A DNA stretch of 64,000 nt from Metopolophium dirhodum (Eukaryota > Arthropoda > Insecta > Hemiptera > Aphididae). Location of the stretch: positions 19,405,217 to 19,469,216 of the forward strand of contig NC_083561.1 of the NCBI RefSeq assembly GCF_019925205.1, written 5' to 3'. A program made the translations under genes and the position numbers. Positions 36,913 to 51,387 of the stretch are shown here, in pieces (positions within the stretch are counted from its first letter, which is position 1; each line of letters opens with the position of its first letter). The notes below the pieces were generated by a model. That model saw nothing but the letters and a program-made list of their open reading frames with translations, was not told the DNA's origin and made no database searches.

Positions 36913-39900
36913 CTAGAAAATATAATAAAAATTATAAATATATATTATAGATTATGTTGAATACTTAAAATCAGTTGGAAATAATTTTAAATTTTTATAC
37001 ATAGGTACAAGCTGTTTTAGCGGTTTTATCTATTTTTTGTTTTTGTTTTCATTCACACGTAACCCTTATGTGTGTATTACTGTGAATGCTTATCAGTTGT
37101 TATAATATATGACTTAGGGTTGGTACCTATTACACCTAGCGTATATATCAATCGCGCCGAAATTACCTTTTCTGCCATAATAAATGTATAATTGGGCTAT
37201 ATTGTCTGTTGTGGACGACATTTTTTGAAATGTTTCCCACTCCATGACTTTTTTTTCAATTTTTAAGAAACCATTAACTATGTTTTTTAATAATCAAATT
37301 GTGCATGTTAAAAAGTTCCCTCCCCCCACCGACAAAATCATTTTACCGCCTCTGCTATGTACCTATTACATACAATATTAAGAATCATACGTGCGTCGTA
37401 CGCTATCACTTATTATGGAGTTAAATCCAACTAAACGTATATAACAAATAGTTTTTTACCTATAGCAAATATGAGGTAGAGAAAATCCTCAAAAAATATC
37501 GTAGATTTGTAGATTATGGTTATAAATCAAACACCAACCATTACTATAAAAATCATCAAAAAGTGTCAACTGTGACTTTGGTGCTCATCCATCGTAACAG
37601 TAGTCAATATACAATAGTACCTACTGAAATAATGAATAATATAAACAATACACATTGAACACCGATTAAAATATCAAGCCAAACTTATTATACGTCAAAT
37701 ACAATATTATACCTTTCTTTCAGAATAAGCACAGATTGCACAGTGTATACTTTTAAGTTTTAAAAAATAATTCGATGAATAGATGAATCTGCAGTACAAT
37801 AAATCTAATTTAAATCCATACACAGTACATATTAGTTTTATTCTTAGAAGTTGGTTGTAATGTTAACCGATATCCGATTAGTCATCTTATAAAAACCTTT
37901 ACACACCAATCATAAGTAATCAAACTTATCTATTATTTATTTATTTTTATATTTTTATTTCAATCTAAGTTCTCACAAATATATGCGTCACCAAACATTC
38001 CAGATAATTATCATACTTATCTGTATCACAATAACTTGCTACCGTCTACACTATGAAAATTATTTCAGGTTTTTAATCGTTTTTAGTCCGTTGGATGAAT
38101 ACCACTAAATAACGATTATTCAATAACTGATATGTACAAAAACAAACAATACAAAAACATTCTATTTGTTTTTATTATTATTATTATTATTAGTGACTGT
38201 ATAATATAATTATCTAACGGCTTACTGAAACTGATTTTGTTGACAACGTAAACATTGACAATATTCAATTGACCAGAGTTTTTCAATTGTATTATCCAAT
38301 CGGATTATATGGTTTTGTGTTACGCAATCTAAGGATATAGTAATGTAGTAGAACGTTAAAAAATTTGTTTACAGTTAATTTTAAATTTAAGACCGAAAAA
38401 TAGAATTAGCATGGGCATTTTAAAATTAAAAGATTTATTTCGTGATAAAATAAATTAATAAAATTGATAAATTCACTCCGAGTGGTCTAAAGTATGATTA
38501 TTTTAAACTAATACAATATTATGTACTTAACTATTCTCGATTAAATATAGGTACACAGCTCATATTGCCAACGAACATATTATTATTTAGTTTAATAACG
38601 TATTAGATTAAAATATATAAATGTCGGACCGTCTAGCCGTCTGGGTCAATGTTTATTTAGGTACTTAATACTTATATAATTCGACGAATTTACTAATTCT
38701 ACTGGTATGGAGTATGGATATCAATTTTTATAATGTGTTAGTTTTTAATCTGATACGATAATTGAATAAACCTAATAGAAGCTTAATACTTTAATAAACG
38801 GTGAAAGTTTGAAAAAGTTCCAAATTATGGTACTTTATGGATTACCTGCGGTTGTAATACATTTAACATTTTCGAAAACTAATGTCTTACGAGTATAACA
38901 TTAGACGTAGTATTTAACTTATCTTACTTAGGCACTTAACAACACGAAGAAATAGTTTTCTTGAGATAGGTATGTACCTACATTTTCTAATCGTTATTTT
39001 CTATCAGCCATCACCCAAGGACATCAACCAAGTTACATTTTACGAACGATTAATTTTCGTAATATACATTATATTATGCTCGAAGAACATTTATCACTAA
39101 CCAGTATTAAGATTTCAGAAGGATAATATTCGATCTAATAAATTCAATGTTTTCAATAAAATAGGTTATTTTTTATGACGTTCTAATCTGTAAATAATCG
39201 CATACATACATTGCCACGGTCTTTACTCTGGTCTTTGGTTTAGAAAAATGTACGAATTCATAGCGCGCGTATATAGCATACGTATGATGCAGGCGTATAT
39301 ATTATTATTATTAGAGTTGTAACAATAATTTGCAGTCAAAAACGGTATTCATATTATTTCATTATAAGTATACGTCTAAAATAAATCATAATTTTTTTAA
39401 CAAACACCCGCATCGGGTTATGAATTTAAATGACATTCACCTTTATTTCATATTATTATAAATTAATGTGTTTATTTAGCGTATAATAAAGCGTATAGTA
39501 ACAAACCCGATACCAAAAGGGTTGACAACCTTACAGGAGTAAGTGCACTAACCTAGACATGATATTATAATAATTAAAATGATACGCTATAGCTGTTTTC
39601 TTTTATCCGTCCTCTCATAGCAGTGTCATATAAACAATTAGTCGAGCCATTTTTTTTATGACAAAAACGTCGACGTATTTCAAGGAATATAGGAATTTCA
39701 AGTATTTAGTAGATGTATAATACCTACAACAATTATCTATGTACATACAATGCTAAACCATTTTTTATATAACATCTCGATTTACGGAGAAAAAATTATC
39801 TTTCATCGCCACTGTGCATATGCGTATATAATGCTACATAATGACGCGCGTGTATTGCCTAAAATTGCCTAGAAGCATCTTTCTATTTTCTTTTTTTTGT

Positions 39901-40799
39901 TATTTCGTAACACAGAGCTGCAAAGCCGCCAACGATGGTCAAATAGTTTCCTGGTCACTTATATGATTGACCACATGGGCTATACCTACACCGCATATAA
40001 TGAGCGTTCACGTATATCTATATTTGCAGTTCATGCATATATGTGAGATGAATATCTTCTTGACCTCAGAGTGCACAGGAATGTGGCCTTATGTCATCAC
40101 ATATAGGTATCATGATAATATTTTTCTGGGACACCAAACCAGAAAGATTTTTTGCAATAACGCACGCCATTACACTATAGAGCTAGATCCTACGAAAATC
40201 CACACGTGTATATATAATAAATAATAATAATATTATGTGTGTACGTATCATTAGCCAACAAGAAACCGACCGCGCCTCGAGGCCTTATATTATGTATTAT
40301 ACTGCACTATTCCTCCGCATGCTATATCATTTTCTACATGACTTCCAATATGGTACGAAATCAAAGACTGAAAAACTGAGTGAAGATAGACTGACTATAC
40401 ACTTACGAAATATAGAATATAGATATAATAATAATAATATATTATACACTCGCGGCTCAGACACAAATGCGTTGCCCCGCGTTAAAGTCACTAACCGCCA
40501 CTCAGCGGTACGCCAAACGCAATTTACAAAGTGTCTTTCATAGTCTCATTTTTTTTATTATTAATATTATTATTACGGTACACCGATTGTGTGCGATTAA
40601 TTCTGAATAGTGAATCACAATACGATATGGAATAATCTAACACTGAAATAAACCACTATATGGGACAATCAAAATAAAATAACTGGGAATAAATATAAAA
40701 CAATAATATTGAAAAAAAAAATTTACATTTAAATTTTTGTATGACTTAAAGTAATATAGTATTTCTCTCTCGAGCATAAAATAAAAACGAGTTGGTTAA

Positions 40800-41037
40800 C
40801 CCGTGACTATTTACGTGGGGCAGAAATTACCCCAGTCAAACTCAACATGCACCTATTATAATTGTTATTGGGTTTCCAATGATGTGTTAATATTATCATT
40901 CAGTAACAAAACTGATTATACATATTTTATAAAATAAAAAAAATGTATTATAGCAGGTTTATTATAATATAACAACTATATGGGGTGAGTTTTTACCCGT
41001 AAAAGTGGTATATAGGAAACCGTGCAGTGGTCACGGA
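40800..41037. mobile_element. 238-bp piggyBac-like MITE
   Basis: Left end CCCGTGACTATTTACG and right end (reverse) TCCGTGACCACTGCACGG. TTAA flanks both sides (40,796-40,799; 41,038-41,041), the piggyBac target. Inner GGGG/CCCC motifs also face each other. The terminal repeat is imperfect. Confidence 0.55.
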
Positions 41038-41289
41038 TTAATGCTGACTTGTACAACTAATTCATATTAAAATATTAGAAAATAGTTGGATTAGAATAAT
41101 TCATTAATTATTAAATGCTTATTACTGTGCAACAAAATAATGTGAGAAATATTTTATTTTTTTATATGTTTCTAGCCTTTCGCAAACAAAACGATTATTC
41201 GTTTCACGATCTTACATCTATCTATATTCTAATGTCTACATGCATCGAAATTATTGTACTCGACGAGTTGTCACCGACATCCAATTACG

Positions 41290-41470
41290 TTCAATTTGCA
41301 AACTAGCAACAACCGGTTTCGACTTCGTCGTCGAGATGCATCCGTAACGTGAACCGGATAATATACAATATCGCACGGTCAACGGTCAGCTCATTGCAGC
41401 AGGCGTCTGCTTGTTAGTTCGTCGCATGTCGTTTCGTACCGTTATTCTTATATATTTGTCGACGGACTAA
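41290..41470 (-). promoter_or_regulatory. Candidate promoter/5' exon region
   Basis: A CpG-rich block in AT-rich DNA. On the minus strand TATATAAG (41,446-41,453) precedes a GC-richer stretch at the usual distance for a start site. It could supply the missing 5' exon of the DOMON gene 4.5 kb downstream; this rests on composition only. Confidence 0.3.
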
Positions 41471-44400
41471 AATGATTGTAGAAGCAAGAATTCAATGTTA
41501 TTATTCCAAGAGTACCTAGGTAATAATAATAATAATAATACCTATATATCTATAAATCTATGGGAATATCGAATTCAAAAATTACAATTAATTTCCTACA
41601 CTATAACCACAGAATATAATATTAATCTATACTATCTATTTGGAATCAAAAATTAAATATACTATTATGCAATTAATTGTTATTGACTAATAATTGTATT
41701 TGTCTGCCTTAGCGCTATGCTAGTTAATAAAATACTATATAATATGTTATATTATAACATTATAACCACTTGTAGTACCTAGGTAACATAATGTAAAAAA
41801 AATAAATTATTATTATTAACATAATGTTAATATACCTAAATACATGTTATATCTACAGCTGCATCTATAAAGATACGATCCTGGAGTAGCCACGATATGA
41901 TCCGTAAAACCATACTTTTATAGTATTTAATGTTTATTATTTATATTTTATAAAATAATTCTTTCAACTATATATTATAATATTGTTCATATTATGAGAA
42001 GAGATAATATAATATATTTCTATTATATACATAGTTGAACACGTTTACCCAGACGAGTTTGATATATTACGTTTATGAATAATACCTATAGCTAATGTCA
42101 ATTTAAAAATTATTATTTAGTTATTTTAATATACCTACCTACTACCTAGTACCTATTATGTATAATTTATGTATTCAAACGGTATACCATTACTATACTA
42201 TCTCGACGTATTTAGGTATCCGGATTTTTAGATACATATTTTACTATATAGTATATTTTAACAAATACTTGCATAATATGAATATATACATATACCAGGC
42301 GATAAGTAAAAATACCTAATATAATATCTATCGTCACAAATATAATAAGTAAATATATTATGTCATATTTCATAAAGATTTTTTTTTATTGAAAATCAAC
42401 AATGTGCAACTATCTACCTGTAACTATATGTACTGATGAATATCAAGATGAACATGATAAATTCATTGGAAACATAATGTTTTAATGAGAATAGCAGAAA
42501 TCAACAATGTCGTAATAAAAATAGGATAAAATAGTTATTTTTTTTAAACTAAGAATTTGTCATGTTGTGATTGTATTTTTTGTAAAAATACAAATTAGAT
42601 GCATACATATAAAAAGAAAACAGTTGTTAAGATACGGTCATGACATAAATTTTTTTTGTTCTCTTAAATATAATTGTAAACTTAAGGTTATTTTCACGTC
42701 ACGATATATATGTATTTTTAAATAAACAATAATTACTATATTGTGTACGACTGTTAGGTTATTTTACTGATAATACTTTTTTTTTATTAATAATTTTGTT
42801 TAGTTATGGAATGGTTTCATAAATATATAAAATAATTTTACATACCTAGTATAATTAACGCAGAGACTATATTACATCACTTTTTATTTAATCATCAAAA
42901 TATTTTCTAAAGTATTATAAAAAATATCATGTCTTACTATATTAAATCATGTGACTTTGGTGTGATGTATATTTTTGACATTTTTACTTATTTTGTTCTA
43001 ACTATAACCTAGGAAACAATATATAGGTAGTTGGTAAAGGAAAAAAACAATCTCTGTCTGTTTGGTTGCAATTTATGTTAGATAGTTCATAATATATTAT
43101 AATTCATGTCTTCGGTGCCGCATCACGGGCCATTGCCGGTTTGCATCACGACGGTATGATAATAACAATGATAATAACATATAATAATAACCATTTCGCA
43201 GTTTGATTTTAAGAGGTTGGCCAATGTGCATAATATTTATCGCTGTTAAATTATGTCTTTGAAATACTAATGGTTCAATGGAAACGTGCGTGTTTCAAAC
43301 ACGTCCGAGCTGTCCTATACGACATACGTGACTTAACCCGAGCAAAAAATGTGTTCAGTACGAAGAAACAAAAACAGTTATGTTTTAAGCAAAAAAATAC
43401 CTGTCAACAGAGTATTGGACACGGGTATATTATTAAAAAAAAAATACATAAAAAAATTAAATAAGGCATTAAAAGTGGTCGGAAACAATTCCGTAGTAGA
43501 ACTATAAATATATATATATAACGCAGTGGGTACTACGACATATTATAGTGTATTGCAATAATTATTATTCGCATATTATTATTACCGTTGTCCGTTGCGT
43601 TTTACATTTCGGTTTGAGAGCTTATAAGAACGATTTTATGTGGTCGAATAGGTATTATAATAATTACTTCACTTCATTTCGACCGATTACAATAATATGC
43701 GCAATACGATATTATAGCGGTTGAATGTAGATCGATAGAGAGAAACGTTTTTCCACCAACTGCAACGGGTCAAGCTGTAGGTACCTACACACACAATATA
43801 GGCACCACTGTTTTCAATTTCAAAATGTCCGAAACAACATTACAAATAGGTAGGTAGTAGTGATAGGTTTAGGCGCTAAATAGTCGAACAACCAATATAA
43901 GAGAGTCTATGGAAATATCTTTCATATACCTACCTATTATAGGAACCTGATTTTCTTCTTTGGAAGATTCCCGCATTCTCCCGAGACTTGTGCGCTGTGC
44001 GCAATATTCACACTTGCTGCGCTGACACAGTTGAGCTTGGGAAGTGTTTATAATAATATGATATATTTTGACAGACACGTCGAATATGTTATACCTGCAT
44101 AATTAGATATTATTTTTCCTTCGTGACGTATCGATTGTTTACGGTTTTGAAATAATATTGTATAATATTATGATTCTGTTCAGTTAACCTTGTTATAAAC
44201 ACAACTATTATAAGATTCAACGGAACGAGGTTTCGACATATACGGACACGTAATATTATTGTAATTAAAATTAACGATGAATGTTAAATACTCTCACACA
44301 TGTAAAATATAGGTACATTTATACGCATTACATATTATTATTATTATTATTATATTATATGACGTATATATATATATAATATTATTATATTATATGAATA

Positions 44401-44899
44401 TAAAGTCTTTTGAGCGGAAAATTACATTTTTAACTTTATAATAATATTATAATAACAACAATAGTTGAATTAAGATAATATAATTCAGGTAATTATATGT
44501 ATTATTTTATTCGGAGATCGGATAACGATTAATATTTCATATTACCCATTAGAAACTTCACACACACACAATTATATTGATAAGAGTTGCAATTAACACG
44601 TCAGTAAGGACATAACTATTAAACTACAGGCCCAGCCAGAGGGTCATTAATAATATTATAATGCTTTAAAACGAATACTGCACCATTAGCTGTAGACGGT
44701 GTGGTAGTACGACGTCCACTATAGTCACTAGATTTCTAATGCCTATAAACTATAATATTATTGGTAGTGTATCTCTATAATAAAATTGGCAACCCCTCAC
44801 TAAAACCATCTATAAAGTCTAATACCTAATATATTATAATATTATACATTTATCGAGCATACTGCGTATCCAAGGGGTATGGAATTTGATTTTCTGGTT

Positions 44900-47120
44900 T
44901 TAAAAAAAAAAAACCTCGAGCCGAGTGGGGTTACCCTAATATCAGTTCTAATAATTTGAAAAAGGATGGCCGGCGCCAGGTGTAAACCAAAAACCACCAT
45001 CGACGCCAGACGACCATCGACCGCGGTCGGTAAGGGGTTCAAAAATTCTTTGTGCTCTTATACCTGTTCGTGTGAGACAATACGTAAATTGTTGTTGTTG
45101 TTGGTGCGTCGCACTGGAAACCTGTGTTCTCTGTTGGTTTTTATTCTTCAAGAACACCGCCACCAGTACAATAATATTACTGTTGTAACAACAATTCGAT
45201 TTGCGAGAACGTTTAGTCACTCGGGTTTTTACGTAAACGGGTGCGTCGAGCCTTCGTATGAAACGAGAAAGAGAAAACGATCGACCGGCACGGAACAAGC
45301 GAACGATCTGACGACACCTGACGGACTGCGGTCTGCGATAGTTCAGTGCAACAGCGACGGCGCGATCGACGATTTCCCGGTATCTCGGCGGCGCTCACAT
45401 TTCTTCGTTGCGTTACCAAAGACGCGCGCGCGCGGGCACGACTACTACCAGACGTACCGACCACCGCGCATGCGTCATCGCGATACGACGTTCACGCCGA
45501 ACCAGTCGTCGTCGTCGTCGTGGTTACCAGACGTATACGGCGCGACAGTGAAACGCGCCTTAAACCACCGATGTTTTTTTTAAATTTTAATTTCTACTAC
45601 CTAGGTACTATTATTACACTCCACCGGGGACCGCGTTTATTTATTAAACGTCGTCGATTATAAACCATTGAACGTCGTTTCAATGATTAGCAAGCTGGTT
45701 CAACGTCGTCGCGTACAATACCTATATAGGTATAGATAGTTACCACGATGAATGCGATTTAAGGCCCATTCACAGCTACGTCGTGTGTCATATCGTGCTA
45801 GGGCGTAGTAACTATGGTTACAACTGGTACCCATATTGGTTTAATAGTTGAGCTGTATAGTCGATTCTTGGTATACTCTGCTGCATCTTGGTTATTACAT
45901 AGTACCAAAAAAGTAATGTCCAATAATGTAAATATAATCACAGTGTTATTTGATCGTCACGACGTAGCATGTGAATCCGGCTTTGTTAATAATATAACAC
46001 GATGTCACCGACACGACCATGGTTATGGTATAATATCTAATATTACAGTCTGATATATGTTATTGTTAATACAGGTGCGCGTCGTATGGTATACGGTCGA
46101 CCCGAGCATACCAAATACAGCGTACGCCGCGCCGGATCCGCCGTCGAAGGACGTTGCTCTTGCGGCGGTCATCGAGCGCCTACCACCCGGGAAGCCTCGT
46201 CTGTTGCAGCTGCTGCAGTGCTGCACCGCCCGAGCAAGTAAGTCGAACTCCCCCGACCGGCCCCGATCGACTCCGACCGACCTCCCGAGGGAGGGTGCCA
46301 CTCGCTAGTCTGCTGCTGCCTGCTGGTGTCTAAATACATACCCAAGTCTAATATTACAATTATTATCATCATCAATATCCATCATCATTGTAATATGGTA
46401 CATTACTATTATATTCCTGTGTATAGTACGGATAGGGCGTCGTCATTCTTCTCCCGAATATAATTATAATAATATGACCTATACGACGAAAACGTGGTTA
46501 TAATAAACAACAACAATAATGTCCAAAAAACTGTAATTATTATAATATTAATATTATAGGGTTATACGTGCCAGCGCACAATACAAACAATAAGCCGTTT
46601 CATCTTTGAATTTTTTTTTTTATCTCGTTTTTATATAATATTATACATCACATCGAGTGCGGGACTCGGGTGTATTATAATATAATATTAAAATAATAAT
46701 GAAGTGTATCATTGTGTGTGGTGTTGTACGTATGTATACGAGCACGTTGTATCTATTATATAGGTTTAACCGTGTCCGCCGCGAACGTACCGCATCACGT
46801 AATAACAACAACAACAATAATAATAAAAGAAGAGCGGACTTGTGGTACCCATCATGTGTGTGTGTGTGTGTCGTGGTCAACGGTCTTCGCGCCTGAGTGC
46901 TATCGACGACAACGTGCAAGTCGTAGGTATCGTAAGCGCGGTGCCTCCCTATCACCCCTCAAGTAAAAATCCCCCCTCCCATTACTGATCACACACCCCG
47001 CTTACCGTTCGAACCCGTATCGAATCGGTCGACAGCCGGTCGGGCATTTGAGATTTTTTTCCGCCCGCAGAGAGTTCAAACTCGTTTTATTTCGTCACCG
47101 TCGTCGTCTTCGTTTATCAT
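44900..47120. promoter_or_regulatory. CpG-rich promoter-like zone
   Basis: Dense CpG blocks at 44,960-45,560, 46,070-46,300 and 46,720-47,110, separated by AT-rich gaps. Open frames here exist on both strands simply because stop codons are rare in GC-rich DNA. The zone may hold first exons of the minus-strand DOMON gene, of a plus-strand gene, or of both (a divergent promoter). Confidence 0.4.
46075..46238 (+). CDS. Probable coding exon of an unidentified plus-strand gene
   Basis: A TTGTTAATACAG acceptor and a strong GCAA|GTAAGT donor bound 164 nt. The most protein-like frame starts at the first base and includes VDPSIPNTAYAAPDPPSKDV and PPGKPRLLQLLQCCTARA, ending in phase 2. All three frames are open, so the frame is not certain. 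I do not recognise the family. Neighbouring exons were not found, so the gene must have long introns or extend past the window. Confidence 0.5.
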
Positions 47121-49465
47121 CACATCCGGCCAATAACTACACTAACTATACTATATAAGTACCTACGACGTAATAATAATATTACGATGCTGCAGTATAA
47201 TATACGGTACGCAGTGTGTAAACAGGGGCCGTAAATGTGTCTATAAGTGTCGTATCCTGCGGAGGGATTTTTGTTTTTGATCGACGTTATGACAATATAA
47301 TTACCCATGATCCAATTCACCGACGAAGAAACGATTTCGTTTATTTTTCAACGATTTTTATAATATCTCAAGTGTTTCGCATCCTGACATCCTGTCCCTT
47401 GTGCTAATATTATGCATAGTGTATAATCACAACCGTTTCGAATGACAACAATAACAATAAATGATTTATTGCAACTAACAAGAAATACAATAAGTATAGA
47501 GACATGGTCACATAGGGGCATGGTCCCTAAATGCCATAGTTCTCGTAAATATACGCGAAAAACCTTCGCGGTGGTCATTCTATAAAGGTCATTGATGCAT
47601 AGACTATTGTAGATGGACAATAGATTGTTATTAAATGTTTAAGATTTTATTGAATTCATCTTGATCAAATGATAAGTTACAATAATATATTGTTATTGTC
47701 ATAGTCGAGCTATACAAATATTGTAATGAAGACTTCATATTATGATTTATTGTACAATAATTTCGACTAATTGGCGCAGACGGATTAATAGAACCATAAG
47801 ATAACCCATTGATTGAGAATAAACAAAACACGCCAACACTAGAACAATAATATTTTGGTATTTACGGATCATAATCTCGTGGCCGCTCTATCTCCAAGTC
47901 GATAACTACACTAACGTATGTAACTGTGTGATTGCCTATCCTCTGTCCTTATTTTGAATCCATACCATAAACACATCCTGTATTTGATTTATCAGCACTC
48001 ATCGTTCAAGGAGAAAGAATATTTAACTGCGTTTCAAACTGCGTCTCCGCTTGTAGTGATTTGGGAATCTGTTTTAATAAACTATTGTAAATCAATACTA
48101 CAGCTTTTATTTTTTTAACTATTGTCTAACGTTCAACCATTGATTAAAAAGATAAGTAGAGATTTTAACATTTAGGAAAATAATTTAAAACCAGCTAAGT
48201 TATTATTGATATTATATTATATTATTATTATTATTATGTACTGCACACTTGCAGCGAAAATAATAGTAATGCATAAAAAATCCTCAAAATATGCTTCTAT
48301 AAATACTATTATATGCTATCAAACAATATGTACTAGTAAGCATTAAAACGAAAGGTATTTTGTCGTCTTCAATAATAATATTCTTAATAATCCCCGTAGT
48401 TAAGAGAATTTGAAAAAAAAAATAATTCATATTATTTTACCTGATTGCACTAGATGATCGAAAGTTGTCATAGGTAGATACAAATCCTATACTTGACAAC
48501 AAGTTGTAATTTTTTCTTTTGGTTTTTAAGTTTTTATTTTATCTCTTACAAAATAGAGTACAATAAAATTAATTGATGGTAAATATAGGTTAAAATAAAA
48601 ATAAAAAATAAAAAGGCAGATTAAACAGACTGTAGAGGCCTCCCAGCCTCGGTACTACGAGGGTTGTAATTTGATCGTTATAAATTTTGTATATCGGATT
48701 CGTTATTATTTAATTAAATCTAATAATAAGTAAATTGTTATCCACTTTCATAGCTTCTAAATAACTTGATAAATAACAAAATATGTATGTGGCTGTGAAC
48801 GGGAAATATAAGACGAAACAAAAATATGCACTATAGAATTACAAAATATATGTATTATAAATATGCCAAACAAGGAAAAAAAAGTTAAAATATGCATAAC
48901 ATAATAATATGCAAAATACAATAACTAAATCCGGAAAAATTGTTACACAATTTCAAATAACTTATTTCAATACATTATATTATGCATTTGCATATAAATC
49001 CGTTCCCTAATTTATTATAATAATAATGAACTCCACAAAATCTGCAAAATTGAAGTAGCGTTTGTGCTGGTATAATACTGGTATCTACTATCTATGACCA
49101 TTGGCCAATAATTTTAACAATATATTGAACGGGAGACGAGACAGTGGCCGACCGGTATACATATACATACGTCATAAGTGTGCATAACACAAGCCGACAC
49201 ACAAACACGATCTCGTTTTAATATTAGTAAATTTTTCGTCTGTATAACGTCGATATAATATGATAGTATCATTCGATCGTGAATTTGGCCTAATTTCGTT
49301 CCTTTATAATTTATGCAACAAATAAATAAACGAATACGATAAGTATTTGTGCATGGCGTATAGTGACTTTAATGTCCAATTTATAATTTATAATTTTCTT
49401 TTATCGTTTTCATACATTCAATAGTCACTTGTCTACTCCTAAATAACTCTAAATATAGTTAATTA
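46239..49465. other. AT-rich non-coding stretch
   Basis: Beyond the CpG-rich zone I see no exon, repeat end or RNA gene that I can support. A GC-richer scrap at 48,614-48,660 (AGGCCTCCCAGCCTCGG), next to an A-rich run, looks like a retrotransposon 3' end. Confidence 0.5.
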
Positions 49466-49773
49466 CAGTAGAAACTCAATTATCCGTCACTATTTTAACA
49501 GCCACTGTTTGTTATCCGTCATCGTGCAAAAAACGGTATGTATCGCAACGCAGCTGGTCTTACTTCTCTGTAAAATACGGAATATTGCCGCTCAAAAATC
49601 TCAAGCCTCAAAGAAACAAAAGAGGATGGTGGATTACTTTGTATAGTTGTATGTATGTTTGTTTTATTTTTGTATAAAAATATGTACACGCGTTGTAAAA
49701 TACGCTTATGGCTAATTTTCTGTTAACCATCTTCCGACAGTGTCGGTTAATTGAGTGTAATGTTATTCTACTG
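49466..49773. mobile_element. 308-bp pogo/Tigger-like element
   Basis: Left CAGTAGAAACTCAATTATCC and right (reverse) CAGTAGAATAACATTACACT with an ACTCAATTA block on both arms. Flanking TA on each side. A second, weaker pair of similar ends (AGTCTC, AATAACTCA) lies at about 50,124-50,270. Confidence 0.65.
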
Positions 49774-50360
49774 TATTATAAGTTATAACATTAGTTTGGG
49801 TTGAACAGTTAAACAATTGATTATTATGTATTTGTTTTCACAAGTATATAAATTGTGTGTTTATAGTTAATACAAAGTTTTGTATTTGTATAGTATAATG
49901 TATTTTATTTTTCGTGTCTGTGTTTTGTGAAGAATTTCTTCAGAATTTGTACACGTGGATATTTGTGGCCAGAATATTGTGCACCGACTTTAGTTGTGAA
50001 TAGATAACCCAAGTTACCCGCGATTCTATATTATTTCCATATTATTACTACAATGTATTATTAGTGTTGAGCACTTGAGCCACAGGTGATTTTATAGGTT
50101 CTTTTTAAACTTTTCTTAAGACAGTCGAGTCTCAATAACTCAGAACGTAATGGAGCAAAAATAAATTTTACTTGGGTATGTATTTTTAAAATTCATACAC
50201 AACGGCAAAACATTCAGAGAGGCAAGATAAAAAATTGAGTTATCGATGTTTTCGGTTTTCGAGACTTAAACTTATTAATATTGTGAATTGTTTATTAATT
50301 ATTACAATACCTATATTAAGTTGCTTAACATACGTTTCGAACACTTATAAGTAGAATAAA

Positions 50361-50470
50361 GTAGAATGCTCTGGCACCACAGCCCCCGCAGTTCCGAAGC
50401 CACCAATACCCGCAACATCGAAAACAACGCAAAACTCGCTGCCCAACAGCAAACAAAGTTGAACACAGAT
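50361..50470 (+). other. GC-rich block with a short protein-like frame
   Basis: A roughly 100-base stretch rich in Pro/Thr/Ser codons (TTAPAVPKPPIPATSKTTQN) ends in a stop. No acceptor of good quality precedes it. It may be a relic exon or transposon scrap. Confidence 0.2.
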
Positions 50471-51208
50471 AATAATATTATATTCATGTTTAATTTTCAG
50501 TACGTAATACCAGTGTTAGAAATAAATACTAAATTGTTGATAACTGAATATTGTAATAAATAGAAAATCATATTTGCATGGCATTATGTTAGTATTATAA
50601 TCATTAAATTTAAATACTAAATATACAAGAAAACTAAAATTTGTAATAATATTGTATCCATCTAAGATAAATAGTTTTGATTACAACTTACAATATAAAA
50701 TGAAGCAGTTATTGAACCAAAACAATAATATGTAATTTTGATAACAATATTTTTCAAACTAATTAATTTAAATTAAACTCACTACCTATACAGATAATAT
50801 GCATAGGCGTAACTAGCCCTTTACTTTAGGGGAGGCTGGAGTCCTAAAAAAATTCAATAGAAAAATGAGGTACCTATGGAAACATAATCGCCCCCACACA
50901 AATATAACTTTATTATACAATATACATTGACACACTTGCAATCTACTTTACAGCAGAGCGACATCCACTTACCTGCTTTTTAAACTTGAATTGTTACTTT
51001 ATTTTTATATAATAATTAATAACAGTAAATAAAATAAATACAATTAATAAAATGATCTATTCTGTTCACCAAATATTGTTTTTGGATAATCCTAATAATA
51101 TTAAAAAAATTATAAAATTAATCATGCATAAATTATTTTATTTCTTATTTTATTTTGTCATGATTATATTACCTAATAATATTTTAACTATTTATTTAAA
51201 ACATTACC

Positions 51209-51387
51209 TTTAATATGGGCTGGCATGGACCCGAAATTAAATCTCCTAAGTCATCCACTTCAACATTAACACAAACATCTTTTTGTTTTTTTGATGATGT
51301 ATCACTACTATAATTATTATTGAGTAAGCCAGAATCATCTTCTGTATCACTTGAGGTAACAGAAATGTTATTAGTATTTATAATCAA
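51209..51387 (-). pseudogene. N-terminal exon relic of a ZMYM/TTF-type hAT transposase
   Basis: Minus-strand MIINTNNISVTSSDTEDDSG, an acidic Ser-rich stretch, then VEVDDLGDLISGPCQPILK| at a GTAATG donor. DLGDL.SGP.QPIL is the lead-in to the TTF zinc finger in ZMYM1-like hAT transposases (family knowledge). The rest of the protein is missing, in keeping with an internally deleted element. Confidence 0.6.

Larger units (their letters stand above)
36913..44900. other. Upstream flank or 5' introns of the DOMON gene
   Basis: AT-rich with no coding exon recognised. It holds a piggyBac-like MITE at 40.8 kb, a GC-rich transposon-end-like scrap at 37.3 kb (GTTCCCTCCCCCCACCGAC), and a CpG-rich 41,290-41,470 segment with a TATATAAG on the minus strand that could be a promoter for the minus-strand gene. 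Confidence 0.5.

Noticed and set aside
44966..45583. Plus-strand 205-codon frame in the CpG-rich zone
   Set aside because: Low stop-codon density in GC-rich DNA; no domain, and frames are open on both strands. The region is more likely promoter or untranslated exon.
45346..45663. Other overlapping frames in the CpG-rich zone
   Set aside because: Mutually overlapping on both strands and no splice-bounded exon as clear as 46,075-46,238.
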